Source: Tannerella sp.
Lineage (GTDB): Bacteria; Bacteroidota; Bacteroidia; Bacteroidales; Tannerellaceae
Length of the DNA: 21,168 bases
Reading direction: 5' to 3'
NCBI GenBank assembly: GCA_031272655.1
Contig: JAISTJ010000051.1
Span: forward strand, 1 to 21,168
Shown: piece by piece, positions 14,016 through 21,168 of the stretch
How positions within the stretch are numbered: position 1 is the stretch's first letter
Layout: the number at the start of each line of letters is the position of its first letter
Program-made: the position numbers and the translations under genes
Notes under the pieces: generated by a model
Told to the model about the DNA's origin: nothing
Databases searched by the model: none
Seen by the model: only the letters and a program-made list of their open reading frames with translations

Positions 14016-15206
14016 TTACAACGCGGAATAGCGAAGGAGGGCTTCTATGTAGTAGTAATCGGCGTAGGTCAGTGGGACATCTACTTCCGAGTTGCCGGGG
14101 AGTGAGCCGACCGAATGTTTCAGGATGAAATTGCCGTTTGTGCCTTGTTCAGCGAAATAAGCAGGCGACGAAAGGCTTCGTAATTGTTTCTCTGCAATAG
14201 ATAAATACTTGTTAGCCAAATCTTTATCCGCCACTTTCACAAGCCCGCTCAATTCTATCAACGCCGAACAAATGATAGCCCCAGCGGAGGCGTCGCGCTC
14301 GGCGTCAGGGATGTCTGGCGCATTAAAATCCCAGTACGGAATGCCGTCAGCGGGCAGGTTAGGATGGTTTATGATGAAGTCGGCGATATGTTTAGCCTGT
14401 TCAAGGTAGCGAGGCTCTTTCGTCTCGCGATAGAGCATTGTGAAGCCGTAAAGCCCCCAAGCCTGCCCCCGCGCCCATGCGGAGGCGTCGCTGAAGCCCT
14501 GCCCTGTATTTTTCTTTTCAGGCTGACCGGTGATAGTATCGTAAGAAACAACATGATACGAGCTGTAATCGGGGCGGAAATGGTTTTGTATAGTCCTGTC
14601 TGCGTGGGAGATACATATATCGCGGTATTTAGCGTCGCCGGTCGTTTTGTACGCCCACATCAGGAACTCAAGGTTCATCATGTTATCTATGATAACAGGA
14701 AACTGCCATTTGGCGTTCGAGCCCCACGACTGTATGCACCCGATCAGCGGATTGAAGCGGGTTATAAGCGATTCGGCGCCTCGAAGCATCACAGCGCGAT
14801 ATTCCTCGTCGGAGGTGAGACGGAAACCATTCCCGAAGCTGCAGTAGAGCATAAAGCCGAGGTCATGCGTGCCGGTGTTAAACTGCTCTTTCGTAACGCG
14901 TGAGGTGTAATTGCGGGCATAGTTGAGGAACTTGCCGTCACCGGTGTGTTGATAGAGATACCACAGAACGCCGGGCGTGAATCCGCTGCACCACCAGCCC
15001 GAATTGCTCGTTACAAGCTTGCCATTCTCGAATGTGCGCGGCAGTTTGTCTGGCTCGCCAAGCAGCGACTCCGCCATAAGAACATAACTGTCAGCCGCTT
15101 GTGTTAAACGACTTTCTATCAGCGACTTCATTGTTTCCTCTTTAGAACAGGCAGAAAAAAACAGCGCCGTTCCGATTGTTACCATAAAAATGTTTTTAAT
15201 ATTCAT
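14016..15206 (-). CDS. GH88 unsaturated glucuronyl hydrolase, lipoprotein
   Basis: GH88 enzymes remove the 4,5-unsaturated uronic acid left at the non-reducing end by polysaccharide lyases. This 396-aa protein has a lipoprotein signal ending in FFSAC (C20). It is followed by SKEE, which resembles the Bacteroidota export signal that sends lipoproteins to the cell surface. The (alpha/alpha)6 barrel motifs are clear: NSGWWCSGFTPGVLWYLY (68-85), NTGTHDLGF (110-118, D115), WQFPVIIDNMMNLE (167-180, D174), FSDASAWARGQAWGLYG and DASAGAI. D115 and D174 match the two conserved acidic residues of Bacillus unsaturated glucuronyl hydrolase. It lies upstream of the sigma gene and appears to be separately transcribed, but clearly complements the heparinase-like lyase. 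Confidence 0.93.
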   Translation of the reverse strand: MNIKNIFMVTIGTALFFSACSKEETMKSLIESRLTQAADSYVLMAESLLGEPDKLPRTFENGKLVTSNSGWWCSGFTPGVLWYLYQHTGDGKFLNYARNYTSRVTKEQFNTGTHDLGFMLYCSFGNGFRLTSDEEYRAVMLRGAESLITRFNPLIGCIQSWGSNAKWQFPVIIDNMMNLEFLMWAYKTTGDAKYRDICISHADRTIQNHFRPDYSSYHVVSYDTITGQPEKKNTGQGFSDASAWARGQAWGLYGFTMLYRETKEPRYLEQAKHIADFIINHPNLPADGIPYWDFNAPDIPDAERDASAGAIICSALIELSGLVKVADKDLANKYLSIAEKQLRSLSSPAYFAEQGTNGNFILKHSVGSLPGNSEVDVPLTYADYYYIEALLRYSAL

Positions 15207-15301
15207 CTTGTTTTTAATTATTTAATTATAAATACTTTGTACCTGATATATGGCGTTTTGTACATTATTATCAGCTATTTGTTAAAAAAATGCCTCAAAA
15301 C

Positions 15302-15333
15302 TTGCTCTGTATAAAACAAATATATTATTTTTG
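15302..15333 (+). promoter_or_regulatory. Plus-strand promoter in the GH88-zinc-ribbon gap
   Basis: TTG (15302-15304), a 21-nt spacer and TATTTTTG (15326-15333) match the Bacteroidota consensus. No plus-strand protein gene follows; transcription would reach the hairpin at 15403-15432 after about 90 nt. Confidence 0.45.
15317..15324 (-). promoter_or_regulatory. Possible -7 element for GH88
   Basis: On the minus strand this reads TATATTTG, an exact TAnnTTTG match, implying a leader of about 105 nt before the GH88 ATG. There is no TTG at the right distance. It is back to back with the plus-strand -7 element at 15326-15333. Confidence 0.3.
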
Positions 15334-15339
15334 CATCCG

Positions 15340-15432
15340 AAAAAGTAATACTTCTTCATATTATTAGTTCTTATAGGTAAAAGGTTATTAATGGTTAATG
15401 TGAAAAGTCCCGTATCCCCGTGCGGGATTTTT
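15340..15432 (+). ncRNA. Candidate intergenic small RNA
   Basis: A roughly 93-nt transcript is predicted between the plus-strand promoter at 15302-15333 and the hairpin with five T at 15403-15432. The only ATG near its end opens a frame that reads through the hairpin into antisense of the next gene, so it is unlikely to be coding. The hairpin may instead serve only the minus-strand gene, so this remains a candidate. Confidence 0.35.
15403..15432. terminator. Terminator of the SPFH/zinc-ribbon operon (possibly bidirectional)
   Basis: TCCCG (15408-15412) and CGGGA (15423-15427) form a GC-rich stem flanked by AAAA on the left and TTTTT on the right, so it can act on both strands. On the minus strand it begins 17 nt after the stop of the zinc-ribbon gene and ends in TTTT. 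Confidence 0.6.
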
Positions 15433-15449
15433 CATTTTTACGACGCATG

Positions 15450-16529
15450 TTACGAAGCGAGTCCAAACAGCACTATAAGCGCTGTAATACAGGCAATTAT
15501 AAGCATCGCTATCTTCCATGCGCTCCATGGTCTTTGCCCTATAACCTGCCCCGTGCGACCGTTTATCGCGAAGATAAACACGCGGTTGCCGTACCTGTAC
15601 GCGCTGAGCCACACAGGAAGCAGTACGTGTTTGAACTTTATTTTTGAATATTTGACTGTTTGTGAAAAAACACGTTGCTGACTGCCTCCTATCTCCGACC
15701 TTACAAGGGCTGAAATATATGATTCCATCTGCTTTTTGGCCTGTAGGAAACATGTTTTGAAATCCTGCCTGTACAGTTCGGTAAGGAAGCCACGTACAAA
15801 CTGGTCGCTATATGCTACGTAATTCTTTCTGTCCCAGTTTGTTAACACGCTCGAAATATCGCGTGGCAAACTTTCCGAAGCCGGCACGAGCACATCGTCG
15901 AAAACATGCCTGACCGTGCCCGAAACCGGATACCAGTCGGTTACAACGTATGTTTCGCGCCGTCCGTTGACCATCCGCGAGACCGAGCGCGACACTCCCC
16001 GTTCGCCCGAATAGCGCGTAAGAGTGTCGGCGTCATACGTCCAATACGGCAAATAGACGCCTTTCATCCGCTCGTCGGCAAGCAACGTCTTCGAGAAATC
16101 ATTCGGCGCAAACCACAGCGAAGAAACCCACTTCCTGAACAATCCGAGGCAGGCGGACTTCCCAATCTTGAAAGGCAGGATGTATTCGGGCTTCCATGAA
16201 CGTTTGGTAACAGCGTCCCGTAAAACAATCGGCGTGCCGCAGAAAGCGCAGTCGAAAGAGACTGTGTTTTCGGGGAAAGTAGTAGTGGCGCCGCACTGGC
16301 CGCATGTTACCTCCGGCTTGTAGTCTTCAGCCTGCTCGTATAGTTCGGGGTGCGCGAGACACTCGTCAAGGTCGTTTTCATGAATAACGGCAGGCGTGAG
16401 GTCAAGAGGGTACTTTTGAGCACAATATGAGCATATAAGCATCTCATTTTCAGGGGAATAAACCACCGACCCTCCGCACGAAGGGCATTTACTCTGTATG
16501 GTATGTTCCGATGTCAGGATTTCTTCCAT
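15450..16529 (-). CDS. Double zinc-ribbon protein with C-terminal membrane anchor
   Basis: I do not recognise a defined function. The N-terminus has two zinc-ribbon-like units: C15/C18 with C33/C36 (KCPSCGG, LICSYCAQ) and C76/C79 with C94/C97 (TCGQCG, DCAFCG). A middle region of about 200 residues follows (YLPYWTYDADTLTRYSGERG, then VLLPVWLSAYRYGNRVFIFA). One hydrophobic segment near the C-terminus (MLIIACITALIVLFGLA) would anchor it in the membrane. The total is 359 aa. It lies 22 nt after the SPFH gene and must be co-transcribed with it. Zinc-ribbon membrane proteins of this kind occur beside SPFH proteins in other bacteria, for example in the Bacillus ydjFGHI (PspA) operon, which suggests a membrane-organisation or envelope-stress role. 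The comparison is from memory. Confidence 0.85.
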   Translation of the reverse strand: MEEILTSEHTIQSKCPSCGGSVVYSPENEMLICSYCAQKYPLDLTPAVIHENDLDECLAHPELYEQAEDYKPEVTCGQCGATTTFPENTVSFDCAFCGTPIVLRDAVTKRSWKPEYILPFKIGKSACLGLFRKWVSSLWFAPNDFSKTLLADERMKGVYLPYWTYDADTLTRYSGERGVSRSVSRMVNGRRETYVVTDWYPVSGTVRHVFDDVLVPASESLPRDISSVLTNWDRKNYVAYSDQFVRGFLTELYRQDFKTCFLQAKKQMESYISALVRSEIGGSQQRVFSQTVKYSKIKFKHVLLPVWLSAYRYGNRVFIFAINGRTGQVIGQRPWSAWKIAMLIIACITALIVLFGLAS

Positions 16530-16551
16530 TTTTATTTTTCAGGTGAAAAAA

Positions 16552-17685
16552 TCAAACGCTTGGCGGCGGTGGCGGGGGAACTGAGCCGAACAGCGCTGTC
16601 AGGTCGGATATTTCGGAAGCGGAAGACCAGTTGGTCATTCCCTGCGTCCAGACGAGCGACTGCGGACTGAACTGCCCCTGCATTATCATCTGTTGAAGCG
16701 CCGGAACGGTGAACGGGCCTGTCTGCTGGCCGTTTACAGCCACAAAATAAGCTTTCTGCTGCGGCAACGGCGGCGGAACGGCCGAAGTAGCGGCTCCAGC
16801 CGACGGGTTCATCATCTGTTGCGCCATCTGACCCGCCATAGCGAAGCCCATACCCATGCCCATAGCATCTCCGGCAGGCGAGCCGCCGCCGGCAGGATTC
16901 TCGGCGCCCGCCTTCAAAGCTTCGGCAAACGAGAACTGGGTGTACTTGGTCATGTCGCCAAGTATCCCCATGCTGGTACGCTTGTCGAGCGCCTTTTCGA
17001 CCTCTTCCGGCAATGAAATGTTTTCAACAAGAAACTTTGTTAAATCTATTCCAAGTTCCTCAAAATCAGCGTGTAAAGTTGTCTGAAGTGCGGCCGAAAA
17101 CTCATTCAGGTTAGACGCCATATCAAGGGCGGCAATCCGCGACTCGGCGATATGGTCGGTAAACTTGGTGATGATGAAGTTACGCAACTGTTCCTTGATG
17201 CCTTCGGTAGTGAAATTTCCGTCCGTACCTGCAACATTCTTGATAAAAGCCGTCGGGTCGCTGTCCACCTTGAAACAGTACGTCCCGAAAGCTCTCATGC
17301 GGATAGGCCCGAACTCCGGATCACGCATCATTATTGGGTTTTGGGTGCCCCATTTGAGGTTTAGGAACTGCTTCGTGTTCACAAAATAGACTTCCACTTT
17401 GAAAGGCGAGTTGAAACCATACTTCCAACCGCGTAAAGTGGTGAGTATAGGCATGTTAGCCGTTGTAAGCTCATACCTGCCGGGTTGATAAATGTCGGCA
17501 AACTTGCCCTGGTCAACAAGCACTGCGACCTGCGTTTCGCGCACCGTAAGCTGGGCGCCGTTCTTGATCTCGTTTTGATAACGCGGAAAACGCCAAATTA
17601 TCGTATCCTGCGTATCGTCAAGCCATTCAATGATATCTATAAACTCATTGAACGCTTTTTCCTTGATTTTTCCTAATAAACTCAT
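16552..17685 (-). CDS. SPFH/band-7 domain protein with C-terminal GYF_2 domain
   Basis: A 377-aa protein. I start at the ATG at 17685 (MSLLGKIKEKAFNEF...) because the promoter predicts transcription near 17703, just inside the longer in-frame start at 17712. The N-terminal two thirds is an SPFH domain of the YdjI/'virion core protein' kind, with DTIIWRFPRYQNEIKNGAQL, VRETQVAVLVDQGKF and MRAFGTYCFKV. A Gly/Met-rich low-complexity linker follows (MGMGMGFAMAGQMAQQMM), then a GYF_2 domain (AYFVAVNGQQTGPFTVPALQ, then SLVWTQGMTNWSSA) and a polyproline tail (SVPPPPPPSV). SPFH proteins oligomerise at membranes, and GYF_2 domains usually bind peptides. It is the first gene of a two-gene operon with the zinc-ribbon protein. 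Confidence 0.9.
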   Translation of the reverse strand: MSLLGKIKEKAFNEFIDIIEWLDDTQDTIIWRFPRYQNEIKNGAQLTVRETQVAVLVDQGKFADIYQPGRYELTTANMPILTTLRGWKYGFNSPFKVEVYFVNTKQFLNLKWGTQNPIMMRDPEFGPIRMRAFGTYCFKVDSDPTAFIKNVAGTDGNFTTEGIKEQLRNFIITKFTDHIAESRIAALDMASNLNEFSAALQTTLHADFEELGIDLTKFLVENISLPEEVEKALDKRTSMGILGDMTKYTQFSFAEALKAGAENPAGGGSPAGDAMGMGMGFAMAGQMAQQMMNPSAGAATSAVPPPLPQQKAYFVAVNGQQTGPFTVPALQQMIMQGQFSPQSLVWTQGMTNWSSASEISDLTALFGSVPPPPPPSV

Positions 17686-17709
17686 ACGAATTGATTTAAA
17701 ATTTTGGTG

Positions 17710-17740
17710 CAATATTAGTCATTTTTTCTTAAACAACCAA
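17710..17740 (-). promoter_or_regulatory. Promoter of the SPFH/zinc-ribbon operon
   Basis: The minus strand reads TTG (17740-17738), a 20-nt spacer and TAATATTG (17717-17710), one mismatch from TAnnTTTG. It implies transcription from about 17703 with a leader of about 18 nt, which favours the ATG at 17685. Confidence 0.5.
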
Positions 17741-17750
17741 TTTTTTAGCG

Positions 17751-17781
17751 AAAAAAAACCGCACCCCGTAAAAAGGTGCGG
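17751..17781 (-). terminator. Intrinsic terminator of gap
   Basis: On the minus strand CCGCACC (17781-17775), a 9-nt loop and GGTGCGG (17765-17759) form a perfect 7-bp stem followed by eight T (17758-17751). It lies about 50 nt after the gap stop and just before the next operon's promoter. Confidence 0.9.
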
Positions 17782-17831
17782 TCATGCTAAACCAATTTTA
17801 ATTTTTAAATAGTATGGAAAAAGAATATTTA

Positions 17832-18851
<1,020 letters not shown>

Positions 18852-18893
18852 TTAGTTGAATAAAATACTTCTTCTTTGTTTTTTTGACGGGTG

Positions 18894-18901
18894 CAAAGTT
18901 A
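18894..18901 (-). promoter_or_regulatory. Promoter -7 element of gap
   Basis: The minus strand reads TAACTTTG, matching TAnnTTTG, about 57 nt before the gap ATG. No TTG is present at the expected upstream distance. Confidence 0.5.
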
Positions 18902-18976
18902 GTGATTTTTTTTGAAATAAAAAGATTTTATTGAAAAAAATATACCCCGCATAACGAATTTTTCAAAAATTTCATG

Positions 18977-18984
18977 TACTTTTG
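18977..18984 (+). promoter_or_regulatory. Promoter -7 element of serS
   Basis: TACTTTTG matches TAnnTTTG and lies 30 nt before the serS ATG at 19015, the usual leader length. The -33 region is AT-rich without a clear TTG. Confidence 0.5.
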
Positions 18985-19014
18985 CACCTCAAAACGTAAA
19001 TATTTTTAGAGAAA

Positions 19015-20286
19015 ATGCTGACTATTAAAACAATTACCGATAATCGGGACGAAACAATCCGTCGGCTTGCAGTCAAACATTTTGACGCGACCGAGTATAT
19101 AGATAAAATAATAGCCCTCGACGCTGTCAGGCGCAACTCTCAATCGTCGCTCGACGCTAATCTGGCTGAAATCAAAATCGCATCCGGTAAGATAGGAATA
19201 TTGATGAAAGAGGGCAAAACCGCCGAAGCCGAAGACGCCAAGACGCGGGTTGCGGAGCTGAAAGAGCTTAGCAAATCGCTCGACGACGCCAAAACGGAAG
19301 CGGAGAAAGGCATCGCGGAACTGCTTGTGTTGATACCTAACACGCCTCACAGCTCTGTTCCTGAGGGCTTCGGCGCCGATGATAACGTATGCGAAAAGAC
19401 AGGCGGCGTTATCCCTACCCTACCCGATGACGCGCTTCCACACTGGGATTTAGCAAAAAAATACAACCTCATAGATTTTGAGCTTGGAGTGAAAATTACC
19501 GGCGCCGGATTCCCTGTCTATACCGGTTACGGCGCACGCCTGCAACGCGCCCTGATAGACTTCTTCCTCGACAATGCCCGTGAAGCGGGTTATACGGAGA
19601 TTCAACCTCCTTACGTCATCAACGCCGATTCGGGTTACGGAACAGGACAACTTCCTGATAAAGAGGGACAAATGTACCACTGCGGACTTGATGACCTGTA
19701 TTTGATACCCACAGCTGAAGTGCCTGTAACAAACCTCTACCGCGATGTGATCCTCGAAAAAGAGACGTTGCCGATTAAGAACGCCGCTTACTCCGCCTGT
19801 TTCCGCCGTGAGGCCGGTTCTTACGGCAAGGACGTGCGGGGGCTTAACCGGCTTCATCAGTTCGACAAAGTGGAGATTGTCCGCATTGATACCCCCGAAC
19901 ACTCCTACCAGTCGCTTCAGGAAATGGTTGATTATGTGGAATCGTTAGTCAGCAAGCTTGAATTGCCGTGGCGTATCCTGCGGCTTTGTGGCGGCGATAT
20001 GAGTTTCACTTCGGCTTTGACTTTTGATTTTGAGGTGTTCTCGGCAGCCCAAAAACGGTGGCTTGAAGTCAGCTCGGTGTCCAATTTCGAGAGCTACCAG
20101 TCCAACCGCCTCAAGTGCCGTTACCGCGACGACAACCGCAAGACGCAACTATGCCACACTCTTAACGGCAGCGCCCTCGCCTTGCCGCGAATAGTGGCCG
20201 CCCTCCTCGAAAACAACCAGACCCCCGAAGGAATCGTAATTCCCAAAGCTTTAGTCCCTTACACTCGGTTTGAGATAATAAAGTGA
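19015..20286 (+). CDS. serS: Seryl-tRNA synthetase
   Basis: This class II synthetase charges tRNA-Ser with serine. It is 423 aa, the normal length. The N-terminal ~105 residues form the tRNA-binding helical hairpin (two long charged helices, ~30-100). The catalytic core follows. It contains TAEVPVTN (233-240), motif 2 with CFRREAGSYGKDVRGLNRLH (262-281), the segment QFDKVE, and motif 3 NGSALALPRIVAALLENNQ (384-402). Its TGA stop overlaps the kdsB ATG by one base (TGATG), so the two are translationally coupled. Confidence 0.98.
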   Translation: MLTIKTITDNRDETIRRLAVKHFDATEYIDKIIALDAVRRNSQSSLDANLAEIKIASGKIGILMKEGKTAEAEDAKTRVAELKELSKSLDDAKTEAEKGIAELLVLIPNTPHSSVPEGFGADDNVCEKTGGVIPTLPDDALPHWDLAKKYNLIDFELGVKITGAGFPVYTGYGARLQRALIDFFLDNAREAGYTEIQPPYVINADSGYGTGQLPDKEGQMYHCGLDDLYLIPTAEVPVTNLYRDVILEKETLPIKNAAYSACFRREAGSYGKDVRGLNRLHQFDKVEIVRIDTPEHSYQSLQEMVDYVESLVSKLELPWRILRLCGGDMSFTSALTFDFEVFSAAQKRWLEVSSVSNFESYQSNRLKCRYRDDNRKTQLCHTLNGSALALPRIVAALLENNQTPEGIVIPKALVPYTRFEIIK

Positions 20287-21047
20287 TGAAATACTTAGGA
20301 ATAATCCCGTCCCGCTACGCCTCAACCCGTTTTCCGGGTAAACCGTTGGCGGATATTAACGGCAAACCGATGATACAGCGTGTCTGGGAGCAGGTTTACG
20401 GAACGGTGGACGAACTCGTCGTAGCTACCGACGACGAACGTATATCGTCCGTCGTAACCGCTTTCGGCGGCAAGGCGGTAATGACGTCGTCGTTACACCG
20501 CAGCGGCACCGACCGCTGTTACGAAGCGTTATGCAAAACGGACGGGCAGTACGATGTAGTAATCAACATCCAAGGCGACGAGCCATTCATCCGCCCAGAG
20601 CAGATAGAACTGCTTAAAACCTGCTTCACTGCTGACGAAAGCACACAAATAGCAACCTTAGTCAAAGCGTTCGACCCTGAAGGCGATTTTGAAAAAACCG
20701 TTTTCAATCCCAATTCGCCTAAAGTAGTCCTCAACAACCGCAACGAAGCGATGTATTTCAGCCGCTCGGTGATACCTTATGTGCGCGAAAAAAGAAGCTC
20801 GGAATGGCTTAATAATCAGACGTTCTACAAACATATAGGCCTCTACGCCTACCAAGTCGCAGTACTGCAAGAAATTACCGCCCTTCCGCAGTCCTCGTTA
20901 GAGATAGCGGAAAGCCTCGAACAGCTCCGGTGGCTACAAAACGGCTACAAAATAAAAGTAGCTGTTACTCAATACGAAACCATCGGCATAGACACCCCGG
21001 AAGACCTTAATAACCTATTGTCTGGTCATAAACATCCCGCACCTTAA
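20286..21047 (+). CDS. kdsB: 3-deoxy-manno-octulosonate cytidylyltransferase (CMP-KDO synthetase)
   Basis: The enzyme activates KDO with CTP for assembly of the lipopolysaccharide inner core, in the cytoplasm. I start at the ATG at 20286 (253 aa); a GTG at 20283 would add one residue. The nucleotide-binding N-terminus reads IIPSRYASTRFPGKPL (6-21). HRSGTDR (71-77) and NIQGDEPF (94-101, with the Mg-binding D98) are conserved. GIDTPEDL near the C-terminus is the family's closing motif, and the protein extends about nine residues beyond it. The presence of kdsB confirms a Gram-negative cell with KDO-containing LPS. Its last 41 bases overlap the end of a convergent gene. Confidence 0.97.
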   Translation: MKYLGIIPSRYASTRFPGKPLADINGKPMIQRVWEQVYGTVDELVVATDDERISSVVTAFGGKAVMTSSLHRSGTDRCYEALCKTDGQYDVVINIQGDEPFIRPEQIELLKTCFTADESTQIATLVKAFDPEGDFEKTVFNPNSPKVVLNNRNEAMYFSRSVIPYVREKRSSEWLNNQTFYKHIGLYAYQVAVLQEITALPQSSLEIAESLEQLRWLQNGYKIKVAVTQYETIGIDTPEDLNNLLSGHKHPAP

Positions 21048-21168
21048 GTCCGGCTTTCTCCCATTTTATCTCGTTGACCTCGCGCAAGCCTTCGTCTTTG
21101 AGGAACTTGTGCAGGGCGGGGTAGGTTATCAAGCCGTATATGGCGTCGGCGAGGGCGTCGATGTCCCA
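21007..21168 (-). CDS. Glycosyltransferase-like protein, C-terminal fragment
   Basis: The last 54 codons of a minus-strand gene enter from the right edge and end in TAA at 21009-21007. The peptide begins WDIDALADAIYGLITYPAL and continues through FLKDEGLREV, IKWEKAGLKV and RDVYDQTIGY. This looks like the final helices of a GT-B glycosyltransferase; I recall similar C-termini in Bacteroidota glycogen-synthase-like proteins. The family call is tentative because the active site lies outside the window. Confidence 0.6.
   Translation of the reverse strand, partial: WDIDALADAIYGLITYPALHKFLKDEGLREVNEIKWEKAGLKVRDVYDQTIGY

Noticed and set aside
15388..15753. 121-codon minus-strand frame overlapping the 3' end of the zinc-ribbon gene
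   Set aside because: It overlaps the real C-terminal part in another frame, reads through the terminator hairpin and has no family features.
17686..17712. Longer start for the SPFH protein
   Set aside because: The predicted transcription start (about 17703) lies inside this extension, and MSLLGKIKEK is the more natural N-terminus.

Overview
The window looks like a Bacteroidales (Bacteroidota) chromosome. The evidence is a SusC/SusD pair, a FecR-type anti-sigma factor beside an ECF sigma factor of the PUL-associated kind, promoters with the Bacteroidota -7 consensus TAnnTTTG (often with a TTG about 20 nt upstream), no clear Shine-Dalgarno sequences, and typical Bacteroidales housekeeping genes (gap, serS, kdsB). 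No family- or species-level assignment is possible from the sequence alone.

Positions 1-15206 are one polysaccharide utilisation locus (PUL) on the minus strand. In transcription order it holds a GH88 unsaturated uronyl hydrolase lipoprotein (15206-14016) with its own putative terminator; an ECF sigma factor (13855-13277); a FecR anti-sigma factor (13165-12149); a SusC transporter with an N-terminal STN signalling domain (12003-8629); SusD (8609-6969); a Tat-exported Gfo/Idh/MocA oxidoreductase (6816-5332); a two-domain DUF1080/3-keto-glycoside hydrolase-like protein (5248-4142); a heparinase II/III-like lyase (4145-2193); a GH29 fucosidase-like enzyme with altered active-site motifs (2160-454); and the start of a secreted protein that runs off the left edge (365-<1). 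The combination suggests an anionic, uronic-acid-containing, possibly fucosylated glycan. The lyase would cut it, GH88 would remove the unsaturated uronic acid, GH29 would trim side chains, and the Gfo/DUF1080 pair could add a 3-keto route for glycoside cleavage. No sulfatase is visible. Ligand sensing would run SusC-STN -> FecR -> ECF sigma.

The regulatory layer is the most interesting part. In the FecR-susC gap the plus strand carries a well-formed promoter (TTTG, 19-nt spacer, TAATTTTG) followed about 80 nt later by a 6-bp GC-rich hairpin and seven T. This predicts a small RNA exactly antisense to the susC leader, the arrangement of the DonS-type antisense RNAs described for Bacteroides PULs. 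A near-identical 18-nt motif lies upstream of both fecR and susC. The sigma-factor promoter is bracketed by an 11-bp perfect inverted repeat. A second promoter-plus-terminator unit on the plus strand (about 15302-15432) could encode another small RNA.

From 15450 on the content is mostly housekeeping. A zinc-ribbon membrane protein and an SPFH/band-7 protein with a C-terminal GYF_2 domain form a two-gene minus-strand operon (17685-15450). GAPDH (18836-17832) has a strong terminator. Divergent from gap, serS and kdsB form a plus-strand operon (19015-21047). The 3' end of a minus-strand glycosyltransferase-like gene (>21168-21007) overlaps kdsB tail to tail by 41 bp. I saw no tRNA, rRNA, CRISPR array or transposase.
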